Shown: piece by piece, positions 33,144 through 45,171 of the stretch | Layout of the letters: every line of letters begins with the position of its first letter | Numbering within the stretch: position 1 is the first letter of the stretch | DNA from: Cladosporium sp. IMV 00045 | Lineage: Eukaryota > Ascomycota > Dothideomycetes > Cladosporiales > Cladosporiaceae | Assembly (NCBI GenBank): GCA_001931905.2 | Contig: MSJI02000604.1 | Span: 62,001 to 126,000 of the forward strand | DNA length: 64,000 nucleotides | Direction of reading: 5' to 3' | Notes under the pieces: model-generated | Told to the model about the DNA's origin: nothing | Databases searched by the model: none | The model's input: the letters and a program-made list of their open reading frames with translations, nothing else | Position numbers and translations under genes: made by a program

Positions 33144-35235
33144 ATGGGAAGCCGCATGCCTGCGCCCAAGAGCACAATGCCCGCGGTGGCCGAGGTCCCG
33201 AGTGCCCGCCAGTTCGATAAGGATGGGACTTCGCCGACTGCTGCGACAACTATACCTGACCGGTTCAAAGGCACGAAAGCAGATCAGAATGATATGGTAC
33301 TGCTGGGCAAAAAGCAGGTGCTCCGTCGCAACTTTCGCTTTACGACGATTCTGGGTTTTGCATCTACAGGTCGGTGACGATCTCCTGGCTGCCTTGGCTA
33401 AATTAGCGAAATTTCCAGTGCTGACGCGATGTTGCAGTACTCGTTGCTTGGGAGATGCTGCCTGTCCTGTCTGTATACGCGCTGCAAGACGGTGGTACAG
33501 CTATCGTTTTCTGGGCATTGATCGCGGGTGTCATCGGGATGACTTTCGTATACACTTCACTTGCTGAGATGGCTTCGATGTAAGTCTTAGCCTCGTGCAA
33601 TATCTGGGGTCGTGTGCTGACCTTTCCCTTCGACTAGGTTTCCGACAGCAGGAGGTGAGATCACAGCAGTATGATTTGCCAGACCAAGTGGCTAATTGTT
33701 GGACCAGGGCAGTACCACTGGGTTTCCGAACTGGCGCCACCAAGCATTCAGAAGGAGTTGAGTTATGCCGTCGGCTGGCTCACGGCTATGGGCTGGCAAG
33801 GTAAGGGCCGGAACATCACCAAGGCGAGCTTCAGCTAAAAGTCATCACAGTCTACCTGGCCGGTGTCTGTTTCATGGTTGGTGGCGTAATTCAAGGCCTC
33901 ATTGCGCTGAACAACCCAGACACATACACCTACCAGTCGTGGCATGCGACTCTTCTCACGATTGCAATCATCGTGTTTGCAAGCGTCTTCAATACTCTCC
34001 TGGCAGTCCGTCTGCCACTTGTCGAGGGTGCGCTGCTGATCTTGCACTTGGCCGGTCTGTTCGCAATCATCATTCCGCTCTGGGTCATGGCTCCCAGAGG
34101 CAATGTGCACGACACGATCCTGAAGTTCACCACGACTGCAGGCTGGTCGGATGTCAGCCTTGCGTCTCTGATTGGGATGGTGAGCATCATTGCGGTCCTT
34201 GTGGGCTATGACTGCACAGTTCACATGTGTAAGAAGAAAGCATCCCATTGAACTTTCCGGACCACACTGACAGTGCATGCTCTAGCCGAAGAAGTACAGG
34301 ACGCTTCAATCGTCCTCCCAAAAGTTCTCATCTGGTCGATCGTGCCGAACGGAATCATGGCTGTCGTCGTGGGCGTCACTTTCATCTTCTGCATCGGTGA
34401 TATCGACGCCGTGCTCGACAGCCCGACCGGCGAGCCTTTCATCCAGGTCTTCTACAATGCGACTCAAAGCTATGCGGGAGCAACCATCATGACGCTGATC
34501 ATCACCGTGATGCTGACTTCAGCATGCATCAGCGAAGTCGCCACTGCTTCGCGCCAGCTGTGGTCCTTTGCCCGTGATCAAGGACTGCCATACTCGCATT
34601 GGCTGTCTCATGTCCCACCAGGATGGAACATTCCGTTGAGAGCTGTGTTTGTATCGGTGACGATCAGTTCTTTGCTCAGCCTGATTAACATCGGATCCGA
34701 CGTCGCTCTCAATGCCATCAACTCCCTTGGTGTAGTAAGCTTACTTTTTAGTTATACAGTGACAATCAGGTAAGTGTCCTCCTTCAGACCTCTGGAAATT
34801 TCGCCTGGCACTAACATGCAACTTCTTCTTGCAGCTGTTTGGTTTTGCGACGTGAGTGCTGGCTCAGGCTTTTGCCAACCCAATGAGTCTGTAAGTTCTG
34901 CAGCTGACATTGACATAGGCATTCGTGGCCCTCCTCTTCCTCCACGCCGCTGGTCGCTCGGTCGCTACGGCCTTGGTGTCAACATCATCTCGCTGGGCTT
35001 CATCTTACCTCTTCTCTTCTTCGCTTTCTGGCCCGTTGCCACTCCGGTCACTGCGTAAGTTGAGTCCAGCTACTGATGGCACTTCGCGAGATGCTAACGC
35101 TTTGACGACAGCGAAGGGTTCAATTGGTCGTCGGTCATGTTCGTGAGCGTGCTGATCATCGCTCTCGGGTACTACGTCGTTCAAGCAAGGCATGTGTATA
35201 CTGGTCCGGTCACGCTCGTGGCTCGCGAATACTAG
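33144..35235 (+). CDS. APC-superfamily permease (GABA/choline/amino-acid type)
   Basis: Nine exons: 33144-33369, 33438-33579, 33638-33654, 33708-33800, 33851-34228, 34286-34769, 34835-34851, 34919-35054 and 35112-35235; 538 residues with 12 membrane segments. MFPTAGGQYHWVSELAP, spread over three exons, is the hallmark of fungal GABA/choline permeases; ASRQLWSFARDQGLPYS and RIRGPPLPPRRWSLGR are also typical. Exons 3 and 7 are only 17 nt each, yet both restore conserved motifs in frame. The first intron uses GTCGGT as donor, which is unusual. The start at 33144 has a good context (ACCATGG). It is a plasma-membrane nitrogen-compound importer; the exact substrate cannot be read. Confidence 0.88.
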
Positions 35236-36742
35236 GATCTAGAGAATCTCGGTCTCGAGATAGAATAGCATATTAGCAACAACTCGCAGGTTTCTCGCCA
35301 CATGGAAGTCGAATCAGCAGTCACGTTTTTGAGCTTCGAGCAATGAACGAATCTGAGCCAGCCTCGCTCCTTCCGATGGGTTGCTCGAGCCATGAGCCTC
35401 GAGGGTTGTTGTCCAGGCAAATTACTCTCTCTCATCTAAGCGACAAGTCTCTCTCACCCTGTCCGTCCGAGCCATGCGCGTGCTGCGGTTTGGTAGAAGG
35501 GTAAAAAATGCACGCTGGAACTGTGGAGGCGCACGCTGTGTCAAACAGCCTCTCTTCACTTGCGCTGCGACCTTTGCCATGTTGATGCAGGGATGGACAG
35601 AGATGTACCTTTGTACATTGGTGGTGGTTGTATTTGCGACAGGGATGGATGTTCAGATTTGCAAGCTCCTCCCCGTCCACGTCTCGGTAGTGGTTGGATC
35701 GCCGACACAACAGGAGAAGGCATCGATAGCCGGAGCAATTGACTCTGAGAAGGCCCTCAAAGCCGAGACAAGCCGCGCCATAAGAGGCAGTTCATACTCA
35801 GCTTAATCAGTACTTCGAGGCCCAGAATGCTATGGACTCTGCCTTCCGTGACAACCTAAGCCGCATGCGGTGTCTTCCGAACATTTGCTGCTGATTAACA
35901 CGCCCAGCCAGAGAATATCGCCGCCGAGCATCTGGGCGCTGATTGCTTACTTGAACTCTTCGCCTGTTGTCGAGTGTTGAAAGCCTCGGACAGTGGTGGA
36001 AACGTGGTCCTTCGGCTGCTGGAGGTATTCTCCACGAGTGACAGCGCTGCATTCACCACCCAGTTCAGCCGAGATGAAGCGCGTGAGGTGCGCGATAAGA
36101 TTGCGGCGTAGACCGACGAGTTGTTCCTTCGACCTTCTAGACCTCAGCCTTTATACCAGGCCAAGCGGGAGGTATCGAAGGGTATACGTAAAATGCGACT
36201 CTATGATACCCCCCGCTGACCATCTTCGCCACCGACGGCCGCACCCACTGATAGGCCCTTCAACGGGCTTCGACGTGCCTCGGATGCGTATCGGCTTGGT
36301 GCGCAACCAATTGGACGGGTCATGCAAATCGCGTTGCAGCGGCAACCAAGGGTAGAGCTGAACCGGCAAAGGGCGGCTGGCGGTTCATTGTTTGGTTGCC
36401 AGACCCCGCGTGGTGGTCGCGTGTCACGATGAACAGCCAGCTGCGCGATATAGAGTGCAGAGAGTGCAGCGCCAGTGAAGCGCCACCAGCCTCGGCGCAA
36501 TCGACCTGCCTATCTCGGCCAAAGATCCGCGCACACACGCTGCCATCTCGACCTCGTGGTGTGTCCCAAATCGTATCAGTCCAGCAAATCGCGCGCCGCC
36601 GGGCAGTGAATGCAGTGATTCCACCTGCGCCTGAAGTCTGGCTGGTTATCTTCGAGTCTGGGCGTTGCATTCCTTAGCGAGCCCACTTAGCGAGCTAAGA
36701 ACACACCGTTGCTGCTTATCGCCGAAGCATGGCAGGCTAAGT
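35236..36742. other. Gene-poor stretch before the scaffold gap
   Basis: Many short open stretches on both strands, none with a recognisable family, signal peptide or splice-supported extension. The sequence that should continue the truncated MFS gene on the far side of the gap is not found here, so unknown sequence is missing. Confidence 0.5.
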
Positions 36743-36762
36743 NNNNNNNNNNNNNNNNNNNN
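36743..36762. other. Assembly gap, 20 N
   Basis: A run of exactly 20 undetermined bases, typical of a fixed-size scaffold join. The true distance is unknown. Confidence 0.99.
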
Positions 36763-37279
36763 AATTCGGCAGCGAGGAAGGAGAGCAGAAAGACTGTTTG
36801 TCCAGTATTGAAGTCATTCGTATCCATACCGAGCTCCTCCAGCATGTTGTCAGAGATTGCGCGGTTGATGTTTCGCCTGTTCAGATCCATGGCAAAGAAC
36901 ATCACCCAAGACCACGTGATAACTCTCAGATCGACCTGTTGAATAGGATCAGCTTAAATGATCTTGTGGTTCTTTTTCCTGGAGATCAGACCTTGCGCCT
37001 CAGTTTCTTCTCTTCCTCTGCCGACCATGTCGCAGTAGGATCGAATCGATGCCGGCATTCGTACTTAGCCTTCTCATATACACCTCGCCAGTATTCGGCT
37101 ACTTTGGGGTCGGAGAAGACGTGATTACCATCCGATCCCAAGTCCCCAACGACGAGTTCGCCATTGCGTAACGAGCCGGCTTTTGGTGTGCTATCAGAGG
37201 AGGTGCTCGGTTCTGATTGCTCGTGGGTGGCTTTGGGGCCAGCCAAACCAGCTACCGGAGAGGCTTCTTTGGTTGCCAT
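36763..37279 (-). CDS. MFS transporter (allantoate permease/ACS-like), truncated by the gap
   Basis: Exon 1 (37279-36992) encodes a soluble N-terminus ending in WSAEEEKKLRRK; exon 2 (from 36935) encodes the first helix region, ITWSWVMFFAMDLNRRNINRA, then NTGQTVFLLSFLAAE at the gap. This is the start of an anion:cation symporter (Dal5/Tna1-type) transporter of about 500 residues; only about 150 are present. The donor of intron 1 (GTCTGA) is non-optimal. The rest is lost in the gap or misjoined. The intact gene probably exists in the organism. Confidence 0.7.
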
Positions 37280-38273
37280 GATCGCCCGTGAACTTTTGTG
37301 AAGAAGATGTGGTAGGAGGGGTACTGACAATCACAAGATACCTACCTTCGAGACTCGCCGTGAAACATCCACAAACTTATACCGTCTGCATTATTCCGCA
37401 GATCCTAACGTACCCGGTGAGCTGTTGACGACATTTACGGTAGCGTCAAGCCAAATGCCTTTTTCCCGAGTATGGCCAGGCCTTGAAAGACTAGCAGTAT
37501 CCGCCTAAGTGTTGGCAAATTGCTCTCTCAATGGACTGTGTAGGTGCCAATGTGCGCCTATCACTTGGCGACAATGAGAGATCGCGAAGAAGTTGGCCTT
37601 GAAGCGGTACGGCTGCGATATCAGACAGTATGACATTCCCACTGGCACGCGTGGCTTCATGCAAGACCTGAGATGATGTGATTTTGCCAAGTTTCGCGTG
37701 TTTGTACGACCAGCTTCAAGTCACCACGGCTTGACGGCTCGACAGCCATCTGTGTCTTTCTCCTTGAAGATTGTTGTTATCCTCGGTAATACCAGAGTGC
37801 TGCGACATGCCGATGAGTGTCTGATGGGTATCCCAGTTTCATTGTGTACATCGCTGCGGAGCTCCCAGCTTCTGCAGCAATTTTCCATACGACCACGACA
37901 CCCGAGAGCCCCGAAGACGTGGCGACATCTCGAAGCGGCCATAGTCACTCTGCCTCTACTATCAGAAGCCAACCCAAAAGAATGTTGGCATTAAGTCTGA
38001 AGTAAATAACTTCGCTACCTGCTATGCCTCTGTGAGGGCAGCGGAGAAGAGAGAAGCTGCCATGATGAAGTCAAGTCAGCTCCATCGAATGAAGCGTAAA
38101 AGGGCGAGATAAAAGACGCATGCTCTGAGCGGCGCCTTGTCTGTAAGGCGAAGCACACCAAGATAACAAAACATGTACCTGAAGTGTTCTTCTGACGTGG
38201 ACTCTCTGCGGAGGCCTGCTGGATTAGGAAGCACGGGAAGCTCCGCGAAGCACTCTCCGCATCTTGGGGATAG

Positions 38274-38287
38274 TAGGGTTAGGGTAA
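38274..38287 (+). repeat. Telomere-like TTAGGG motif 1
   Basis: TAGGGTTAGGGTAA, containing one and a half TTAGGG units. An identical 14-mer lies at 38668-38681. Confidence 0.8.
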
Positions 38288-38667
38288 TGGTATGCGATTC
38301 CCCCGATCTCCATGTGAGAAAAATATACTCTTGCTTTTAGATGGACTGATTTGTTCAGAACTGGATGAAGCCGGTTGGTAGATAGGCTATCGTTTTGCTC
38401 GCAGTCTGTTCCGTCAGTTGAGAAATGTTGACAGTGCAAGAGTTTCGAAAGCTTTGTAACCATTTGAAAATTGATGCAGAGGAAGACGTCTGCTTCCTCT
38501 CTAAACCTCACGTCAACACCACGCTTCGCTGACTGTTGTATCATTATTGGGCTGATTATTATGTCATGATAAAGCATTCGATACCGAGTCGTATAGTTCA
38601 TATCAATCAGTCATTGACCGCCTGTAACCTCTCCGTTTGGTGACGATTGCCTCTGCGTGAGTGTTAA

Positions 38668-38681
38668 TAGGGTTAGGGTAA
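38668..38681 (+). repeat. Telomere-like TTAGGG motif 2
   Basis: Same 14-mer as at 38274-38287, in the same orientation, 394 nt away. It could be a Tbf1-type factor site or a trace of telomere-repeat capture. Confidence 0.8.
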
Positions 38682-40003
38682 ACATTGCCGTCTCGGCATC
38701 CTCTCCGAAGCATGGAAACGCCTCTTTCAGATCCTCTGTTCGTTGAAATTGATTTGCAAGTACCCAAAGCATAAATTCAAATCATCTGACTGGCTCCGGG
38801 AGCATTTCCCAATCGCCCATCACATCATGCTTTGTTCAACGCCATGTGCCGCATTTTTAATGGAAAGACATTGTAAGATTGCGAAAGCCAAACGGAGCAG
38901 ACTCCGCTTCCACGGCGCTGGTTCAGGCGTGCCTCTGCTGCCGATATGTGACCCATCCAGACTTCCCCCGTGGAAGACAGCACCGCGGGTTAGTGATGTG
39001 TCCGGGTATTATTGGGCCACCTCTCCGCCAGCTGTGGCAAGGAACATGAAGCCTCTTCTGGTTGATTGTCATGAGCCCCACAGGCCCCTGCAGTGATTCC
39101 AGATCTGCGCAGGCAGCGGCGCGGGGCGTCAATCATGATTCAGGCTATTGCATATCATCCGCGCTAATAAGCCACATGCAGGAACCCATGCGGTGGCGTC
39201 GAGCAGAGCCGCACGGCTGGTTCCTGACTAGTGCATGACGCTATCTTCGACAAGCACTGCACGATTTGCCTCAAGCCGACATGGTGCCTTATAGTCGGAT
39301 TTGGTATCTGCATGTTTCTGTCTGTGCCTGGCTAGCCAGCTAGCGGGAACGTTCGCGGCCTGTCACAGCGACTCATGTCCGCTGCCCAACACGTGCCTAG
39401 CGTTCGACTTCATGTCTTTCCGCTGCAGACCAATGCCGGATGGGCGCCTGGTACCTGGCTAAGAACGCCTTTGTTTCGACGCTAACTGCATTTTCGCCTT
39501 GCGGATAGCTGCAGCTGGAAAATCCGTGATCAACGTGGCCGAGCCGCAGCAGGGGGTGCTAGACCCCAGGCCGTATCTCGTTCTTCGGATCAGTGGCCGC
39601 AGCTCGGTAAACACTTCAACACCCCATCGATCCTGATAGGCGTCCTGCTCTGGAGATTTATCGTTTCGGCCGACGCCATGGGGAATCTAGAATGGTTCAA
39701 CGGCTCCTAATCAGTCTAATGCTCTGCTTTTGTTCATGCTAAGCCTTCCTCAATACCGAGGCCGATAGTCCCTAGACCTATCTGGCCTTGCAACCCAACA
39801 GCTCAACAAGATGGCATTCCCCGGGCCTTGAGTAAGTGTGCCGCGCAGTAATTATCTGACGTTCCCCGTTGGAAGCACAACCGTCTCCGCATCGAAGTGT
39901 GACAATCTCTACTCCTGCTCTCCGCCTTTTCGTTCCGGAGACGTTGTCGTCGTCGTCGCAGGCCAGTCTTCACATCCGTGCCTAATTCACAAGCTGTGTC
40001 GCT

Positions 40004-41500
40004 ATGGCTTCGACTCCTACCAGTACCTTTAGGGCGCAGCGAGGTGCCATGTCTCCATACAACACACGTTCAACGACGAGCTTGAGCTTGAAGCACACTT
40101 TCAAGAGCTATCGCCTGGTCGGCGAGTACGAGAAGCCATGGCTCGCCAACAAAGCCATGCGGTCCACCAGATGGAACGACCTCATTGTTGCTACGTTCAT
40201 CCTACTAGGCCTCATCGGCGCTGGAGTCATTGGGTTCTTCACCGTTTGGCCGTACCGCCAAGGAGATGTTAGTCTCGCATTCCCATTTTACTGTCGTTCA
40301 AACAAAGCTGACATCTCGCATAGCTCTGCCTCATCTACGAAGACCACTTTGACACCTTCAATACCGATGTGTGGACTCATGAGGTCCAGATTGACGGTTT
40401 CGGCACCGGCGCCTTCGACTGGACAACTACCGATGAAAGGAACAGCTACGTCGATGCGGAGGGTCTGCACATTGTTCCAACTCTCACCAACGAGACGACC
40501 TCCATCACGACAGACCAGATGTACGCCAACTACACGCTCAACCTCAACCAGAAAGGCGGAGATGGTTCTTGCACCAGCGAGAGGAACTCTTCCTGCTTCC
40601 TCCGCTCAAATCCCGAAGAAGGTCTCATGATCCCGGCGGTTCGATCAGCTCGCTTGTCTACCAAGGGCAAGAAGAGCATCCGCTACGGTCAAGTGGAAGT
40701 TGTTGCGAAGCTGCCTGAGGGGGACTGGCTCTGGCCCGCTATCTGGATGATGCCAGAGAACTCGGTCTATGGCGAGTGGCCCAGAAGTGGTGAGATTGAT
40801 ATCATGGAGGCTCGAGGAAACAGCCGCGACTATCCCGAGGGCGGTCGCAACGTTTACTACGGCACTACTCACTGGGGTAAGCTTCCTTTCAGTGTCTATC
40901 TCTTCGATCCTGTAATGCTAACTATCTTCACCAGGTCCCACCTCCGCCACCGATGCATACTGGCGCTCTACCGGCGCAAAGAAAATCCGCCGCGGAGAAT
41001 ACTCCGATGGCTACCACACTTTCGGCATGCAGTGGACTGAGAAGTACATTTACTTCTACATCGACAGCAGGGTCAAGCAGATTTTGTTCCTGGGTTACAA
41101 GGAGAACAAGCCGCTCTACGAGTTTGGCGAGTTCGAGAAGATGTCTGAGAACGACACCCTGCTGGAAAACCCCTGGAAAGACAGCACGTCCACCACGGGT
41201 AACGCACCTTTTGACCAGGACTTCTACCTCATCCTCAACGTTGCTGTTGGTGGAACTAACGGATGGTTCTTGTGAGTAACCTCTCTCAATGACACCAAAA
41301 ATACTTGATGCTGACTATTGCACAGAGACCAAGTTGGAAACAAGCCTTGGATCAACGATGCTACGAATGCACAGTGGACGTTCTGGAGCGCTGTCAACGA
41401 CTGGCTCCCAACTTGGGGCGATGAAAAAACGAGGGGCATGACCGTGAAATCGGTCAAGATGTGGCAACAGGGGAAATGCGGCGAGAAGAAAGAGTTGTAG
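40004..41500 (+). CDS. GH16 family membrane-anchored beta-glucan-active enzyme
   Basis: Four exons, 40004-40267, 40324-40876, 40935-41271 and 41326-41500; 442 residues. A cytosolic N-terminus of about 60 residues precedes one membrane helix (LIVATFILLGLIGAGVIGFF), so it is a type II membrane protein with an extracellular GH16 domain. The catalytic motif GEIDIMEARG has Glu245, Asp247 and Glu250, the usual nucleophile, helper and acid/base. YGQVEVVAKLPEGDWLWPAIWM is typical of the fold, and FYLILNVAVGGTNGW marks its late strands. GH16 enzymes of this group cleave or remodel beta-1,3 glucans in the cell wall. It is followed on the same strand by the GT2 gene. Confidence 0.9.
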
Positions 41501-42317
41501 ATATGTTTAATTCTGGAGTCTTTGGGGTTTCGGGACGATTGAAACGCTGTATTCTGGTTCACTAATATAGAGTAATATCTGAAATTTTCTCGTCTAATGG
41601 TCAATATGAGTTTTCGAATGTAGTCAAATGAATCCGATGAACGATCGAATGATATACTCGATTAGCCGAGATTCGACTCCGTAGAGATGGGAGCCCCCGA
41701 ATAAGGTCAATGATGCAAGCACGGAATGTCAAACATGCAGAGCGATGAACTCCCGCGGGGATCTTTTCCGACGAGAAGTGATGCTTACCTTGCCTAATCA
41801 CCACGCTAATGAGCCACTAAGTGAAAAGGCGTTTTCCATATCCAAGACGCTATATCAAGTAGCCCCGGCACTATCGAGTGCCCAAATTAGAGATCCACCG
41901 TGCCAAAGTGGCGCTCAAAGTCGAGATGCTTCACCTGGCAGCTGCATTATCATCTCAACACGGCAAGGAGGCATTGTTGAGCGCCATCGGCCACTCCGCA
42001 ATGCCGTTGGCGAGGTCCATGTTAGGCTGGGTTTCAGCACATGGCATTTTCGGTGGCTCCCTGCAGAAACGGCTATCAGACATAGGCCTTCTAGGTATAA
42101 ACGACTTCCGGCCCAGATAGCCCAGCATCCAGACTCTGCGATCAGCACCGCCTCTGTGCAGTCGGCCTCCCATTTATTGTCTCTCTTTGGCCGTTGTACT
42201 CGTCTCGTCACCCTCCTCCAGGAAAACTTGCGGTTGCTGTCTCATCGAAGGCACGGAAGAGGTCCTTCTCGTCAGCCGATTCCTCTCCCTTCAAGTACCA
42301 GCAAACAGCAGGTCAAG
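41501..42317. other. Intergenic: GT2 gene upstream region
   Basis: No gene is supported. The frame of the GT2 start stays open to 41745 without recognisable protein features. Confidence 0.55.
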
Positions 42318-45171
42318 ATGGAGCCCATCTCTCAGCCTCCGTCCATTCTCATTCAGTCGACTGCGAACTCAATGGAGATCACACGCAACCCTTTCGACAC
42401 CCCGCCTGCTTCGCGGGGAAACCCCTTCGACGATGATTTCCGTTACCAGACGGTAGGTGCACACCGAACTTCCGTGGAAACAACGCAGATATCATGATGC
42501 TAATACGACGAACTCAGATGATCAGCTACTTGTACAAGCGAATCGTAGCAAGTGGCTGGGCACCAAGCGTTCCCGATGCGGAAGATTGTATGGGTGTACT
42601 TGTCAGAAGGCAACGAGGCGTTTATGTCACCAACCCAACGCCGATCAACAACCTCCTGCTCGAGGCGACCGTCAAGCTGAACCTCATCGTTGCACTCACC
42701 ATGCGGCCGCAAATGCTTGACGGTATCCTGGCATCTTTGACTCCTGGCCAGTCGGAGCTTCGCTTCGAAGATGGCTCGCAGCTGCAAGTCTTCGATTCGC
42801 TCGCTCTTCTGGAGTCGTCCAACGTCAAGAAGTTCCAGTATGCTTGCCTTTGTCGTCAAGAAAGGCTCATTCTTGTCTGGCACGATGATCTTGCCAATCT
42901 TCTTCCGCAAGCGCAGAAGATGGAAGAGAAGCTTCTTTCCTTTGTAAGTTGCATCAGAAACCATTCTCGTCAATCTAACTAACGTCATTTTCCCTTAGAT
43001 CTGGGGCGAAAAAAGCCTCCCCTTCAACCTTCTCTCACCTCCGACTAGGCCTTCTTCTATCTTTTCCTCCAGCGTACCCAGCTCTGGATATGCGACGCCC
43101 AAATTTGAAAAATCAGCCTTTACGACAGTCACCATCGATGAGAAGGACCTGGAGGAACAGCTCACGCCCAACCAGCCCGAGTCACTTGAAAGGCCCGTCT
43201 TGCGCATTTCGCCTATCTTCTCCGGCTTGTCTGTCTGTCTCGCAATCTGTCTCCTGGGAGGTGTCTACGTTGGCAAGCTCATCCGCGAGTGCGTTCTGGA
43301 TGGTCAATGGGTCCGTCTCGCTCTTGTGGCGCCTCTGCCTTTGCTTTTCTGCATCAGTCTGTTCTTTTTCCAGACGATCTTCAGCAGCTTGTTCCAGATG
43401 ATTGGCCCGATCGGCGGAGCTTTCACCAACTCTCGTTTCTACTCTTGCAAGAAGCCAAGCTTGCAGCAAGCGTTTGCACAAGGCTTCGTTCCTCCGAAGG
43501 TCACCATTCAGATGCCGGTCTACAAGGAGGGTTTGGATTCGGTCATCATTCCAACCGTTAGGAGTTTGCAATCTGCCATCTCGTACTACGAGTCTCACGG
43601 CGGATCGGCAAACATCTTCATCAATGACGATGGCCTCAGGGCCGGCATCCCCGAGGAAGACTGCCAAGCAAGACGCGAGTTCTACGAGGATAATCACATC
43701 GGATGGGTCGCTCGTCCCAAGCACAACGGCGACGAGGGTTACGTCCGCAACGGCAAGTTCAAGAAAGCGTCCAACATGAACTTCGCCCTCAACCTCACTC
43801 AGAAGGTGGAAGCCGACATGCAAGAGTTGGTCATGACTGATAGCTCCGCTTACGAAAATGGCATGATTGATGAGAAGACTGAGAGCCAGCTGTACAACCG
43901 CGCTCTCACCAAGGTTCTTGAAGAGAACCCGTTGGCTTGGGCGGAGGGTGATATCCGCGTTGGCGAGGTCATCCTGATCGTTGATTCTGATACTCGTGTT
44001 GTAAGTGAACCTACTTTTGACCTTGGGATACAATCGGCTGACTCTGATCATCTAGCCCATCGACTGTCTTCTCTGCGGCGCTGCTGAGATGTTCCTAAGC
44101 CCCGAGGTCGCCATTGTCCAGCATTCCACCGGCGTCATGCAGGTTGCCTGGGACTTCTTCGAGAACGGCATTACCTTCTTCACCAACCTTGTCTACTCAT
44201 CCATTCGCTTCTCTATCGGTTGTGGAGAAGTTGCTCCTTTCGTTGGCCACAATGCGTTCCTGCGATGGCAAGCCATTCAAGACGTCGGTGTTCCCCAAGA
44301 AGACGGCTTCAACTGCTACTGGTCTGAGAACCACGTCTCGGAGGACTTTGACATCGCTCTTCGTCTTCAGATCAAGGGCAACATCGTTCGTCTGGCGTCC
44401 TACCACGGCGAAGATTTCAAGGAGGGTGTCTCGCTCACTATCTACGACGAAATCGCTCGCTGGCAAAAGTACGCCTACGGAGTCAGCGAGATGATCTTCC
44501 ACCCTTTCCACCGCTGGATCTACAAGGGTCCTTTCACCAGCCTTTTCTACACCTTCCTCGGCTCGAACATGCCGTGGTCTTCCAAGCTTTCTATTCTGGC
44601 CTACATGTGCTCCTACTTCGCTCTTGGATCGGCTCTTTTGCTCTCACTGCTGAACTACTTCCTTGTTGGGTGGATGCGTGATGAGCTGTCTAAGTGCTAC
44701 CTCACCAGCTGGAACGTCCTCATGTCTCTCATCGTCATCTTCAACCTCCTCGGCCACATCGCTCTCGCGCTGCTGCGTTACAGAACCGGCGAGCGATCAT
44801 TGATTGGAAGTCTCGTGGAGAACTTCAAGTGGTCGCCGCTGATGACTTGCTTCTTCGGAGGCGTAGCATTCCACATCTCGCTCGCACTGCTCGCTCACCT
44901 CTTCCACATCGACATGCAGTGGGGAGCGACCTCCAAGGAAAAGGAAGACTCGAACTTCTTCCAAGAGCTGCCCAAGATCTTCAAGACGTTCAAGTGGATG
45001 TACCTTGCCATCGTGCTCATCGTCGGTGGCATGGTCTACCTGGGAGCCTTCGCTCACCCGGATTGGCGCATCAATGACTTCACGGCCATTGTGCCGTTGT
45101 CGCTCAACCTGGCTTTCCACGCTCTCACGCCGCTTGTTCTGAACCCCAGCTTGATGGTGTTCAACTACTAG
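42318..45171 (+). CDS. Processive GT2 family glycosyltransferase, multi-pass membrane
   Basis: Four exons, 42318-42452, 42518-42943, 42999-44000 and 44056-45171; 892 residues. Cytosolic N-terminal 250 residues, two helices, a catalytic domain, then about five helices. Catalytic signature of processive GT2 enzymes: Asp397-Asp398 (INDDGLR), Asp516-Ser-Asp518 (DSDTR), Glu617-Asp618 (SEDFD) and RW at 656-657 in EIARWQKY, where Glu replaces the usual Gln/Arg of (Q/R)xxRW. It probably makes or exports an outer cell-wall polysaccharide from a UDP-sugar at the plasma membrane. The layout resembles the conserved fungal GT2 (ZtGT2 of Zymoseptoria) needed for hyphal growth on solid surfaces; orthology is inferred, not tested. 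Confidence 0.9.

Larger units (their letters stand above)
37280..40003. other. Gene-poor 2.7-kb region
   Basis: No gene is supported. An open stretch of 125 codons on the minus strand (38224-38601) lies between two telomere-like motifs but has no recognisable features. The right end is the promoter and 5' leader of the GH16 gene. Confidence 0.5.

Noticed and set aside
35474..35806. 110-codon open stretch on + after the permease
   Set aside because: No signal, domain or splice-supported extension; overlaps other equally long frames.
38224..38601. 125-codon open stretch between the telomere-like motifs
   Set aside because: Odd composition and no recognisable features; long frames of this size occur by chance on both strands here.
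41640..41720. Possible tRNA-like T-loop sequence
   Set aside because: The GATTCGACTCC block lacks matching acceptor and anticodon stems.
43182..44051. 289-codon minus-strand frame
   Set aside because: Lies opposite the catalytic region of the GT2 gene, which has clear motifs; a shadow frame.
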